Assembly (NCBI GenBank): GCA_964580675.1
Contig: CAZOLI010000103.1
Coordinates: 1-5,676 of the forward strand
DNA from: CAZOLI01 sp964580675
GTDB lineage: Bacteria; Planctomycetota; MHYJ01; CAYXQY01
Length of the DNA: 5,676 nucleotides
Direction: 5' to 3'
Position 1 is the stretch's first letter; each line of letters starts with the position of its first letter. Positions 1 to 5,609 of the stretch are shown one piece after another. Under the pieces are notes generated by a model. It did not search any database, was not told the DNA's origin, and saw only the letters and a program-made list of their open reading frames with translations. A program made the position numbers and the translations under genes.

Positions 1-1
1 G

Positions 2-97
2 AGCTGGGAACAGCAGAAGGAAAAGCTGGTGGAACTGTACGAACACCTGCCGGGGGATCAAAATGATCAATTTGAACATCGAAGTTCGCAAAAATAA
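2..97 (+). CDS. C-terminal end of a probable glycosyltransferase (GT4/group 1 type), 5' truncated
   Basis: Only the last 31 codons are present, read from position 2 to a TAA stop at 95-97; the gene begins upstream of the window. The tail contains SWEQQKEKLVELYEHL, which resembles the final amphipathic helix of GT-B fold, group 1 (GT4) glycosyltransferases, where a segment of the form SWE-x-x-x-x-x-L-x-x-LY closes the protein. The next 15 residues are polar and look like an ordinary hydrophilic tail. The reading frame is supported by the motif and by the context: the next three genes on the same strand are a GT2 enzyme, another sugar transferase and an FkbM methyltransferase. The family call rests on a short segment and is an inference. 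The other + frames in this stretch show no family resemblance. The next gene starts about 125 nt downstream. Confidence 0.6.
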   Translation, partial: SWEQQKEKLVELYEHLPGDQNDQFEHRSSQK

Positions 98-207
98 AAA
101 ACGACCGGGTCAAGAAAGATCCCCCCGAAGGCAGTGGACAAAAGATAAACTTCTCGTAACGAACGTGCCCTCTTTCGTCGATAGAAGGACCACCCCCCAT
201 TAAATTT

Positions 208-219
208 ATTTGTACAAAT
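208..219. promoter_or_regulatory. Perfect 12-bp AT-rich palindrome just upstream of the GT2 start
   Basis: ATTTGTACAAAT is a perfect palindrome that ends two bases before the ATG at 222, inside an A/T-rich leader (201-221). A palindrome here could be an operator for a dimeric regulator or simply part of an unstructured A/T-rich leader. There is no Shine-Dalgarno sequence between it and the ATG. A purine stretch AGAAGGA lies at about 182-188, too far upstream for normal ribosome binding. Function is unproven. Confidence 0.3.
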
Positions 220-221
220 TT

Positions 222-1127
222 ATGGCACAAACTAAAATTTCAGTCATTGTACCGGTGTATAACGACCCTGCCGGGATCAGAACAACCCTTCAATCATTGA
301 TGAATCAGGAGTTTTGTGGATCGTACGAGATTTTAGCCGTGGACAACAATTCCGACGATGAAACACCGGACGTGATCGAGGATTTTGAACATCGCTTTCC
401 GGATCGGATACGAGGTCTTGAATGTCGTCAACAAGGGTCTTACGCTGCCAGAAACACGGGTATTCATGAAGCCTCGTCAGAGATTTTATGTTTTATCGAT
501 GCGGACATGTATGCCCCGAAGAATTACCTGCAACTCGTTAAAAATTATATGAGCGATCCGGAAAAAAGATATGTTGGTTGCGAGGTGACAATCACATGTA
601 AAATTAATCCCTCAATATCCGCCCGGTATAATGCCATGTTCGACTTCGATACGGAAAAAAACCTCAGGAAACATCACTTTGTGGAAACGTGTTGTCTGAT
701 CACCAGAATGGAGATATTTCGCCGCCTCGGTCTGTTCGATCAACGCTTCATCTCAAATGGGGACCTGGAGTTTGGTCAGCGCGTCCATCAGGCGGACGTA
801 AAACAATGGTATGCGGACCACATTGACCTGTACCATCCGGCCAGGGAAACCGTACGATCTCTGTCGAAGCGAAAATTTCGGATCGGACGAGGAAAATATC
901 AGATGAGAATCTATCACCCGGAATACGGAAAAGGATCTTCGTTCCTTGAAAAACTGAAACAGGTTCCTCCTAATCCGGTGATCATCCAGAAGAAATATTA
1001 CGCTCGCTGGTCGCCAAATCCCGTAATGTTCTTTATGATTTACACCTTACGAACGTATCTGAAGTTCGTGGAGGCTGCAGGTTTAGCTTTTGAAATGTTG
1101 AGGGAGTCCGTCGGCTCACCCGAATAA
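222..1127 (+). CDS. Glycosyltransferase family 2 (GT-A fold), 301 aa
   Basis: This is a cytoplasmic or membrane-associated transferase that should move a sugar from a nucleotide-sugar donor onto a growing glycan. The N-terminus KISVIVPVYND (residues 5-15) is the first beta strand of the GT2 domain. VDNNSDDET (40-48) is the nucleotide-binding segment. QGSYAARNTGI (71-81) and FIDAD (91-95) follow, and D93/D95 form the DXD-type metal/nucleotide site. GDLEFGQR (180-187) fits the acceptor-side catalytic region, with an acidic residue as candidate base. No membrane helix is clear, although the C-terminal part (about 270-295) is moderately hydrophobic. The length is normal for a single-domain GT2. 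I chose the ATG at 222; a TTG at 210 would add only four residues and has no better ribosome site. The gene lies in a co-directional run with sugar-transfer and methyltransferase genes. Donor and acceptor cannot be read from the sequence. Confidence 0.93.
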   Translation: MAQTKISVIVPVYNDPAGIRTTLQSLMNQEFCGSYEILAVDNNSDDETPDVIEDFEHRFPDRIRGLECRQQGSYAARNTGIHEASSEILCFIDADMYAPKNYLQLVKNYMSDPEKRYVGCEVTITCKINPSISARYNAMFDFDTEKNLRKHHFVETCCLITRMEIFRRLGLFDQRFISNGDLEFGQRVHQADVKQWYADHIDLYHPARETVRSLSKRKFRIGRGKYQMRIYHPEYGKGSSFLEKLKQVPPNPVIIQKKYYARWSPNPVMFFMIYTLRTYLKFVEAAGLAFEMLRESVGSPE

Positions 1128-1250
1128 TGCGGACGACCCGAAAGGAGCCTGATTCTGTATTTGCGCATGAAGAGAAGACCCGACGGATGGTAGTTTCACC
1201 GTCATTGAATTGAAATTGGGATCCGGAAACTCCAGGTAAAAAAAAACGCA

Positions 1251-2177
1251 ATGGAATACACCGTAAAACATCCCATAGTTCTTCTTGTGCACCGCCGGTA
1301 TGAGAAACTGCAGCAGGTGCTGAACGTGTTGAGAAGACTGGACGTTTCCGATCTGTACGTGGTTGGAGATGGACCGGCCCGGCCAGAAGAAAAAGAGGGC
1401 GTCAAACGAACGAGGGATCTGATCGAAGGTTTCGATCGGGCCGAATCAGTTCGAACGAATTACGAGAACGAAAATATTGGTCTTGAACTTCGCATTCCCG
1501 ATGGACTTGACTGGGTTTTCGATCAGGAGAAACGAGCCATCATCATCGAGGAGGATTGTGTCCCAAATCCCAGTTTTTTCCGTTTTTGTGATCAGTTGCT
1601 GGAACGGTATCAGAAGAACACACAGATCATGAGCATTACGGGAACAAGATATATTTTGGATTCTGATCTGGACTATAGCTATTATTTTTCACATTTCATG
1701 GATAGCTGGGGTTGGGCCACCTGGGAGCAGGCATGGGCGAAATACAGGCATGAACTTTCCTGTTGGAATACGGTCAAACAGGAAGGTTGGTTGTTTGATT
1801 TGTTTGATGAGCGTTCCGATGCCTTGAGCTGGCAGGGACGATTCGATGACCTGGTAAGTGGGACATTGAAAACATGGGATTATCGATGGCAGTTTCAGAG
1901 CTGGATGCATTCAGGATTGCATATTTCCCCGAAACGAAACCTCGTTTCAAATATTGGTTTCGATGATCAGGGGACGCACACGGTTGATCCTCAGGATCCG
2001 AGGGCCAATTTAGAACGATCTCAATTAAATTTTCCTCTGGATCACCCCCCCTGGATAAAACGAGATATCAGACGGGATCGAGTGAGACAGCGACATAAGT
2101 TCAACCGAAGAGGATGGTTGAAACGACGTGTTCAGGGGGTATTACAAACCATGCAAAAATTCTTTGATAAGGGTTGA
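1251..2177 (+). CDS. HlpA-like / GT-A type sugar transferase, 308 aa
   Basis: The protein resembles the bacterial group often annotated as 'hemolytic protein HlpA-like' or as a GT2-related, GNT-I-like transferase. It opens with a strand and His-Arg motif, HPIVLLVHRR (7-16). VVGDGP (37-42) and a region centred on NIGL (75-78) come next, followed by IIIEEDCVPNPSFF (97-110), whose EED is the likely metal/nucleotide-binding acidic triad. SWGWATWEQAW (152-162), WDYRWQFQSW (209-218) and NLVSNIGFDDQGTHT (230-244) are typical of the group. The C-terminus (about 269-295) is rich in Arg and Lys and may contact membrane or phospholipid. No signal peptide or membrane helix is seen. Known homologues sit in polysaccharide clusters; the haemolysin label has no support here. 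The ATG at 1251 is preceded by an A9 tract (1238-1246) and only a weak AGG at 1234-1236. A C7 run (2045-2051) lies in the codons for His-Pro-Pro. Confidence 0.85.
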   Translation: MEYTVKHPIVLLVHRRYEKLQQVLNVLRRLDVSDLYVVGDGPARPEEKEGVKRTRDLIEGFDRAESVRTNYENENIGLELRIPDGLDWVFDQEKRAIIIEEDCVPNPSFFRFCDQLLERYQKNTQIMSITGTRYILDSDLDYSYYFSHFMDSWGWATWEQAWAKYRHELSCWNTVKQEGWLFDLFDERSDALSWQGRFDDLVSGTLKTWDYRWQFQSWMHSGLHISPKRNLVSNIGFDDQGTHTVDPQDPRANLERSQLNFPLDHPPWIKRDIRRDRVRQRHKFNRRGWLKRRVQGVLQTMQKFFDKG

Positions 2178-2328
2178 ATGAAGATCTTTTATTCCCCGTT
2201 TCAACACGGTAAAACGGACTGAATAAAAAAAGGGGGGACGACTGCTAAGTCCGTCGGGACCATTAGTTGTCGAAGGTCAAGTTGAACTTTATAGATGTGC
2301 TCTGTTTTTTGGGCATAATTTATTTCAT

Positions 2329-3114
2329 ATGACTGAACAGACATCAAGAAATTATGTCGATCAAATTAGTGAGAAGCTTCGGGATTTATTCTGGTCGATA
2401 AGACAAAGATTGGGCCTGTCCATTACCAAACGCATCAATGGGGTTTCAGCCGAGTTTTACCCTGACAAACATGTAATTTCGTGCCATGAATTTGAAAGTG
2501 AGCGTGAATGTTTGTCGGACGTGCTGGACGAATTAAAGGACGGAGACGTGTTCTATGACATCGGTGCCAACGTCGGCATATACAGTTGTTTCGTCAGCCA
2601 GCTGACACAGGACATACACGTATACGCATTCGACCCCTCCCCCCCGGCACAAAAGCTTCTTAAGAAGAACATTCAAATGAACCAGGCGGATGTTGAACGA
2701 GTCCAAATAGCGTTCCTTGACGAGGATCGACCCATCCAATTTCACGTCGATCAAGAAGATTCGCTGTCCAGGCGTTCTTCCCTGAGCACACGGTCCGACG
2801 TTCGTCAACGCAAAACCATCACCGTTAAGGGGAAAAGAATGGACACCGTTATTCAGACGTCGAATTTGCCCCTTCCGGATGTCGTGAAGATTGATGTGGA
2901 AGGAGCTGAGATGGGGGTGTTACGAGGAATGGGGACCGTTCTTTCGAACGTTCGTTTGATTTATTGTGAGGTACATCACCATCAGATTGATAAATTTGGT
3001 AGCAGTCGTGAGGAGATTGTGAGACGACTGGACAGCGCTGGGTTTGATTTTGAAACGATGTACAGACGGAATGAAACAGAACTGATCAAAGCTCAAAATT
3101 GTACAATTGAGTAG
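2329..3114 (+). CDS. FkbM-family SAM-dependent methyltransferase, 261 aa
   Basis: This is a class I SAM-dependent methyltransferase of the FkbM family (Methyltransf_21), which typically O-methylates hydroxyl groups of sugars or polyketides. Motif I is FYDIGANVGIYS (75-86), the glycine-rich SAM-binding loop. VYAFDPSP (98-105) carries the acidic residue expected to bind the SAM ribose. DVVKIDVEGAEMGVLRGM (184-201) is the family hallmark, and IYCEVHH (211-217) is the next strand. The length is usual for the family. The basic N-terminal 40 residues lie outside the catalytic core. Context after three sugar transferases suggests methylation, perhaps capping, of a surface glycan; this is inference. 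There is no Shine-Dalgarno sequence, and the leader before the ATG is A/T-rich (ATAATTTATTTCAT). A C7 run at 2639-2645 falls within the codons for Pro-Ser-Pro-Pro beside the SAM-binding strand. The gene ends with TAG and no clear terminator follows. Confidence 0.92.
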   Translation: MTEQTSRNYVDQISEKLRDLFWSIRQRLGLSITKRINGVSAEFYPDKHVISCHEFESERECLSDVLDELKDGDVFYDIGANVGIYSCFVSQLTQDIHVYAFDPSPPAQKLLKKNIQMNQADVERVQIAFLDEDRPIQFHVDQEDSLSRRSSLSTRSDVRQRKTITVKGKRMDTVIQTSNLPLPDVVKIDVEGAEMGVLRGMGTVLSNVRLIYCEVHHHQIDKFGSSREEIVRRLDSAGFDFETMYRRNETELIKAQNCTIE

Positions 3115-3249
3115 TTGTGTATCCGAATTGTGTTTGCCTTACGGAAGATCTGATCTCTCTTAAACAATTGGAAACCGGGTTCCGATTGAGGTTCATAGAC
3201 ACACCAGAGCAGTGAATGATGGTTGTTCTTCTTGAAATTTTAACCGATA
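3115..3249. other. Intergenic stretch without recognisable content
   Basis: This is the first part of the 585-nt gap between two convergent genes. I see no gene, no T-run terminator and no RNA gene. A small imperfect inverted repeat (GGAAACC/GGGTTCC near 3170-3183) is too weak to call. An open frame on the minus strand (3086-3310) shows no family resemblance and overlaps the FkbM gene end, so I treat it as non-coding. Confidence 0.5.
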
Positions 3250-3269
3250 AGGAACCCATTCCTGGCCGT

Positions 3270-3284
3270 CCGGGTTTATCCCGG
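3270..3284 (-). repeat. Hairpin A of the fold-back element
   Basis: A 5-bp perfect stem CCGGG/CCCGG encloses a TTTAT loop. Read on the minus strand, its 5' flank is CTCCTTCACC, shared with the other three copies. The 3' flank is the most diverged of the four: GGGGTC is not preserved, though GGGTTC occurs about 13 nt further on. Confidence 0.6.
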
Positions 3285-3301
3285 GGGTGAAGGAGTTTTT
3301 C

Positions 3302-3318
3302 AGCTACCACATGTAGCT
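3302..3318. repeat. Small perfect hairpin between copies A and B
   Basis: AGCTAC/GTAGCT forms a perfect 6-bp stem around CACAT. The corresponding interval in the other arm has TTTCAG (3437-3442) and CTGAAA (3459-3464), a 6-bp inverted repeat with a 16-nt loop. Both inter-hairpin spacers can therefore fold, though with different sequences. Confidence 0.5.
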
Positions 3319-3334
3319 CTCTATACCAAAGACC

Positions 3335-3355
3335 CCTGCGGGTTTACCCCGCAGG
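3335..3355 (-). repeat. Hairpin B of the fold-back element
   Basis: A perfect 8-bp stem CCTGCGGG/CCCGCAGG encloses a 5-nt TTTAC loop. On the minus strand it is preceded by CTCATTTA and followed by GGGTCTTT, matching copies C and D. No T-run follows on either strand at terminator distance, so it is not a canonical intrinsic terminator, although it sits between convergent genes. Confidence 0.75.
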
Positions 3356-3407
3356 TAAATGAGCTTCTTCCAGCAAACGCTGCCTCCATACCCCGGAAAC
3401 TCATTCA

Positions 3408-3428
3408 CCCACCTCGCAAGGAGGTGGG
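3408..3428 (+). repeat. Hairpin C of the fold-back element
   Basis: A perfect 8-bp stem CCCACCTC/GAGGTGGG encloses a GCAAG loop. It is preceded by ACTCATTCA and followed by GGTCGTT. The stem sequence differs from A, B and D, yet pairing is complete. Confidence 0.75.
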
Positions 3429-3474
3429 GGTCGTTATTTCAGTTGCACTTTTCATTAGCTGAAACACTCGTTCA

Positions 3475-3495
3475 CCTCCGCCACAAGGACGGAGG
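3475..3495 (+). repeat. Hairpin D of the fold-back element
   Basis: The 6-bp stem CCTCCG/CGGAGG can be extended by CC/GG across a bulged A, leaving an ACAA loop. It is preceded by GCTGAAACACTCGTTCA and followed by GGTCTT, the same flanks as the other copies. Confidence 0.7.
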
Positions 3496-3539
3496 GGTCT
3501 TCCTGCGTCTCCCCACACGGTTCGCACCAAAACAGCTGT

Positions 3540-3612
3540 CCCCTCACCCATGCCCCCTTGTCCCTCTGCATTCTCGCCCCACAGGTCCCCAGCACCTCCG
3601 CTCCTCCGCACA
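3540..3612 (-). repeat. G-rich tract (minus strand) at the outer end of the left repeat copy
   Basis: On the plus strand there are C-runs at 3540-3543, 3547-3549, 3553-3557, 3562-3564, 3577-3580 and 3587-3590, so the minus strand has six runs of three to five G with loops from 3 to 12 nt. Next to the array, the minus strand reads GTGCGGAGGAGCGGAGG, close to GTGCGGAGGGGCTGGAGG at 5614-5631. This supports common origin with the right-hand tract. Quadruplex potential is weaker than on the right. Confidence 0.6.
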
Positions 3613-3615
3613 GAA

Positions 3616-3706
3616 ACGCATAACGCATCACGCTCCACGCATCACGCAATACGCGATAAACGCCAATAACGCAACCAACGCTATAAACGCAAATAACGCT
3701 CAACGC
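3616..3706 (-). repeat. Left GCGT array: 9-nt units switching to 7-nt units
   Basis: On the plus strand ACGC begins at 3616, 3623, 3630, 3637, 3644, 3651, 3660, 3669, 3678, 3687, 3696 and 3703. The spacings are thus five of 7 nt, five of 9 nt and one of 7 nt. On the minus strand this reads as GCGT units, the first of 7 nt, then 9-nt units, then 7-nt units, leading to the G-rich tract. The bases between the GCGT cores vary. The first unit overlaps the end of the GT-C gene and carries its final CGT (Arg) codon and TGA stop. This is the inverted counterpart of the array at 5406-5541. Confidence 0.85.
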
Positions 3707-5313
3707 AAATCTTCCTTCCGGAAGATCACGTGGTGCATCGGGGATTCGCCGTAGGTGGTATGCAGGTTTCGCATGCGTGTCACTTCGGTGAGAAACGGCA
3801 TCTTTTTGAACTGGCGGTAATAGTGATCAAATGCATCACCGGTGGCTGTGGTGCTAAGATCGATGTAGTCAAACTCCTTTTCTTCTAACGTTTTTCGAAC
3901 GACGTCAAACGGCTGTTCCTCGGGTTGGAGCACTTGTTCGTGGCGTTTCGTCGTGCCGCCGGTGTAAAACACGATTCGGCTGTGACGGGTCACGATGTAC
4001 GGCACCTCCGATTTCCGGTCCCGGTCGGCCCGGATGGTGTTGCCGAGTTCCCGCTGGTACAGTTCGCCGGCCTTCATGACCTTCAGGGTCTTCTGCATCA
4101 CCGCCGCCCCGAGCACGGAGACCACCAGCAACAACGCAAACCCGCGGGAAAGGCCATATCGGTTCAGTTTTTTGTGAATCCAGTTTCCCATCACCAGAAG
4201 GGTAACGGCCGCGAAGGGCATCGACATCACCACAAGCGGCACGGTGTGGCGGGTGTCGAGCCGTCCCTTTAACAATCCCCCGGCCAGGAACACCGCGGCG
4301 GACACCAGCAGGTGCACATACAGCAGGCCGAGGAGATACGAATCATCCGTGTACCGGTGAAGTAGAAACAGACCGATCACCCAGAACACCAGGAAAAAAT
4401 ACCCGATCCCGTCGAACGTCTCCCGCTGTATTTCGTCGAGCATGGAGAGAATCCTCTGGGTCCGGGTGTCCCCTTCGAAATTGTGCCCCTCCAGCGGGAC
4501 CTCTCCCGTGATCTTGCCGGTCATTTCCGAGAGATCGACTTTGCCGCTGATGTCCAGGGAACCCTTTTTCGCGGTCCGGTACGCGAGAAAGCCGAGGAAC
4601 GGCACGATGGAAATGCAGAGCAGAACCGTTACTTTTCGAAAAAACGCCCACTTCTGTTCGTGGTCCCGCCCGAACACGTACAGCAACCAGAAAAAGAACA
4701 CCCCCAGAAACAGTACCCCGTCAAGGCGCACGAGAAAGGCGAGCGGGATACACAACCCCGCCAGAATCCACCAACCCCATCGGTTCGAGTGAATGCCCTC
4801 GGCGGCAAACCCGAGAATCAATCCCACAAAACCGGTGTAGGCCCCGGTCGTAAAAATTTTCACGCCCAGGCGGGCCTGGTATGGATGGATGGCGTAGAGG
4901 AGACCGGTGAGCAGCGTCAGGTATTTGTTCCCGGTCAACCGCCAGGTAAACCAGAACAGGCCGATGCCCCCGATAACGGACCAGAGCAGACTCATGAGCT
5001 GTCCGCCCAGGGCCCAGTCCCCCGTTGCCAGGTAGCCCACCGCCATCATGGCCGGGTACAGCGGATGGTACTCGTGATCCACCACCGCCGACCAGTTGCC
5101 GTTCAGCACGTAGCGTGCCACACGCTTGTACTCAAACGCGTCGCTGGTGACCACCTGGATGTTCTGCAGAACCCGCAGACGAATGCCGACGGTCAGCACG
5201 AGGAAGAGAAGGAACAGCCAGAGGAGGTGTGTGTCGTTCCGTTGCCCCGGCGACTCCTCCGGCTCCGCCGGCATGGTGCCGGAGGTGATGCCGGTCAGTT
5301 CACGATCTGCCAT
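3700..5313 (-). CDS. GT-C fold membrane glycosyltransferase (ArnT/RgtA-like), 537 aa
   Basis: This polytopic inner-membrane enzyme should transfer a sugar from a polyprenyl-phosphate donor to a lipid or glycan acceptor on the periplasmic side. After a polar, Pro/Glu-rich cytoplasmic N-terminus (1-27), helix 1 spans about 29-49. The first external loop has TSDAFEY (56-62), with D58 as candidate catalytic Asp, and EYHPLYP (81-87), a signature of the PMT/ArnT/RgtA group. Further helices lie near 101-124, 130-144, 155-172, 179-214 (two), 226-246, 303-320, 326-348, 357-377 and 391-408. A soluble loop (247-300) and a soluble C-terminal domain (410-537) probably face the periplasm. ATG at 5313 has no clear Shine-Dalgarno sequence. 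The gene is convergent with the FkbM gene and more GC-rich than its neighbours. It lies between inverted repeat arrays, and its last codon and stop lie in the left one. Family is well supported; the sugar is unknown. Confidence 0.92.
   Translation of the reverse strand: MADRELTGITSGTMPAEPEESPGQRNDTHLLWLFLLFLVLTVGIRLRVLQNIQVVTSDAFEYKRVARYVLNGNWSAVVDHEYHPLYPAMMAVGYLATGDWALGGQLMSLLWSVIGGIGLFWFTWRLTGNKYLTLLTGLLYAIHPYQARLGVKIFTTGAYTGFVGLILGFAAEGIHSNRWGWWILAGLCIPLAFLVRLDGVLFLGVFFFWLLYVFGRDHEQKWAFFRKVTVLLCISIVPFLGFLAYRTAKKGSLDISGKVDLSEMTGKITGEVPLEGHNFEGDTRTQRILSMLDEIQRETFDGIGYFFLVFWVIGLFLLHRYTDDSYLLGLLYVHLLVSAAVFLAGGLLKGRLDTRHTVPLVVMSMPFAAVTLLVMGNWIHKKLNRYGLSRGFALLLVVSVLGAAVMQKTLKVMKAGELYQRELGNTIRADRDRKSEVPYIVTRHSRIVFYTGGTTKRHEQVLQPEEQPFDVVRKTLEEKEFDYIDLSTTATGDAFDHYYRQFKKMPFLTEVTRMRNLHTTYGESPMHHVIFRKEDLR
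3709..3726 (-). other. Hairpin at the 3' end of the GT-C coding region
   Basis: ATCTTCC/GGAAGAT forms a perfect 7-bp stem with a 4-nt loop (TTCC on the plus strand) and contains the palindrome CTTCCGGAAG. It lies in the codons for the last residues (RKED). No T-run follows, so it is not a standard intrinsic terminator. It could be chance. Confidence 0.4.
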
Positions 5314-5373
5314 CGTCCGTCCGTTCGAAAAAGAAGGCCAGCGTAAGGGTTCGCCAACAACCGTTTCCCCACA

Positions 5374-5402
5374 TTTCTACAGAAAATGCCCTGCGGTTTC
5401 AA
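5374..5402 (-). promoter_or_regulatory. Candidate sigma-70-type promoter for the GT-C gene
   Basis: On the minus strand TTGAAA (5402-5397) and TAGAAA (5379-5374) are separated by 17 nt. They match the -35 and -10 consensus at 5/6 and 4/6 positions. Transcription would begin near 5367, giving a leader of roughly 54 nt before the ATG at 5313. The -35 box ends only three bases from the first GCGT unit of the right array. If the host is a Bacteroidota, whose promoters differ, this match may be fortuitous. Confidence 0.35.
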
Positions 5403-5405
5403 AAT

Positions 5406-5541
5406 GCGTTTGTCGCGTTTGTGGCGTTCGTTGCGTTTGTCGCGTTTGTTGCGTTAGTGGCGTTTATTGCGTGAGGCGTGACGCCTGATGCGTGGTGCGT
5501 TAGGCGTTATGCGATATGCGTGGTGCGTTATGCGTGGGCGT
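5406..5541 (+). repeat. Right GCGT array: 9-nt units switching to 7-nt units
   Basis: GCGT cores begin at 5406, 5415, 5424, 5433, 5442, 5451, 5460 and 5469, an exact 9-nt period with consensus GCGTTTGTN. They continue at 5476, 5483 (GCCT), 5490, 5497, 5504, 5511 (GCGA), 5518, 5525 and 5532, an exact 7-nt period, and the last core is at 5538. There are eighteen units in all. The switch from 9 to 7 nt is abrupt, with no core lost. The array lies in the 363-nt stretch upstream of the GT-C gene. Open frames through it give only low-complexity Cys/Val-rich peptide and are not genes. Confidence 0.9.
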
Positions 5542-5551
5542 TATAACGGCA

Positions 5552-5609
5552 GGCGGTAGGCGATGGGCGATAGGAACAACAAAACAGAAAACGGCAGCGA
5601 TAGGCGATA
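5552..5609 (+). repeat. GGCGATR 7-nt units between the GCGT array and the G-rich tract
   Basis: GGCGGTA, GGCGATG and GGCGATA follow one another at 5552-5572. After an A-rich interruption (5573-5596), GCGATA and GGCGATA recur at 5597-5609. The 7-nt period continues but the core changes from GCGT to GGCGAT. The left copy has no such block. Confidence 0.6.

Larger units (their letters stand above)
3251..3503. repeat. Imperfect fold-back element of two tandem hairpin pairs in opposite orientation
   Basis: The left half holds hairpins A (3270-3284) and B (3335-3355), oriented on the minus strand. The right half holds hairpins C (3408-3428) and D (3475-3495), oriented on the plus strand. Spacing within each pair is nearly equal: stem starts are 65 nt apart for A-B and 67 nt apart for C-D. 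Read outward from a centre near 3371-3382 (CAGC-AAAC-GCTG), the arms match: ACTCATTTACC (rc) against ACTCATTCACC before B and C, and TAGCTGAAAAACTCCTTCACC (rc, shown as TAGCTGAAA then ACTCcTTCACC) against TAGCTGAAACACTCGTTCACC before A and D. GGGGTC follows hairpins B, C and D. The layout resembles a MITE-like or REP-like non-coding element. No transposase gene is in the window. Whether it is mobile, a terminator cluster or an RNA processing unit cannot be told from one copy. Confidence 0.7.

Noticed and set aside
210..221. TTG start at 210 for the GT2 gene
   Set aside because: It adds only four residues ahead of the ATG at 222, has no ribosome-binding site at proper distance, and the family's first strand begins just after the ATG.
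2200..2221. Terminator after the HlpA-like gene (CCGTTT/AAACGG)
   Set aside because: The stem is only 6 bp with a 10-nt loop and is not followed by a T-run.
3086..3310. 74-codon open frame on the minus strand
   Set aside because: It overlaps the FkbM 3' end and hairpin A, has no recognisable motif and no ribosome-binding site.
3335..3495. Hairpins B, C and D as intrinsic terminators
   Set aside because: The stems are GC-rich but no T-run follows them at the right distance on either strand; the shared flanks argue for a repeat family. A role in ending convergent transcription remains possible.
3408..3495. Integron attC sites
   Set aside because: The hairpins are small and share long conserved flanks, the attC core motifs are not seen, and there is no integrase or cassette series.
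3359..3754. Open frame across the hairpins and the left array
   Set aside because: The translation is low complexity (Asn/Ala repeats from the AACGC units) and it crosses the repeats and the end of the GT-C gene.
4483..5346. Long open frame (287 codons) on the plus strand opposite the GT-C gene
   Set aside because: It lies wholly antisense to a well-supported membrane enzyme, its translation is rich in His, Arg, Gln and Pro with no family resemblance, and it is explained by the GC-rich opposite strand.
5406..5541. CRISPR array
   Set aside because: The unit is 7-9 nt with a 4-nt core, far too short for CRISPR repeats and spacers, and no cas gene is present.
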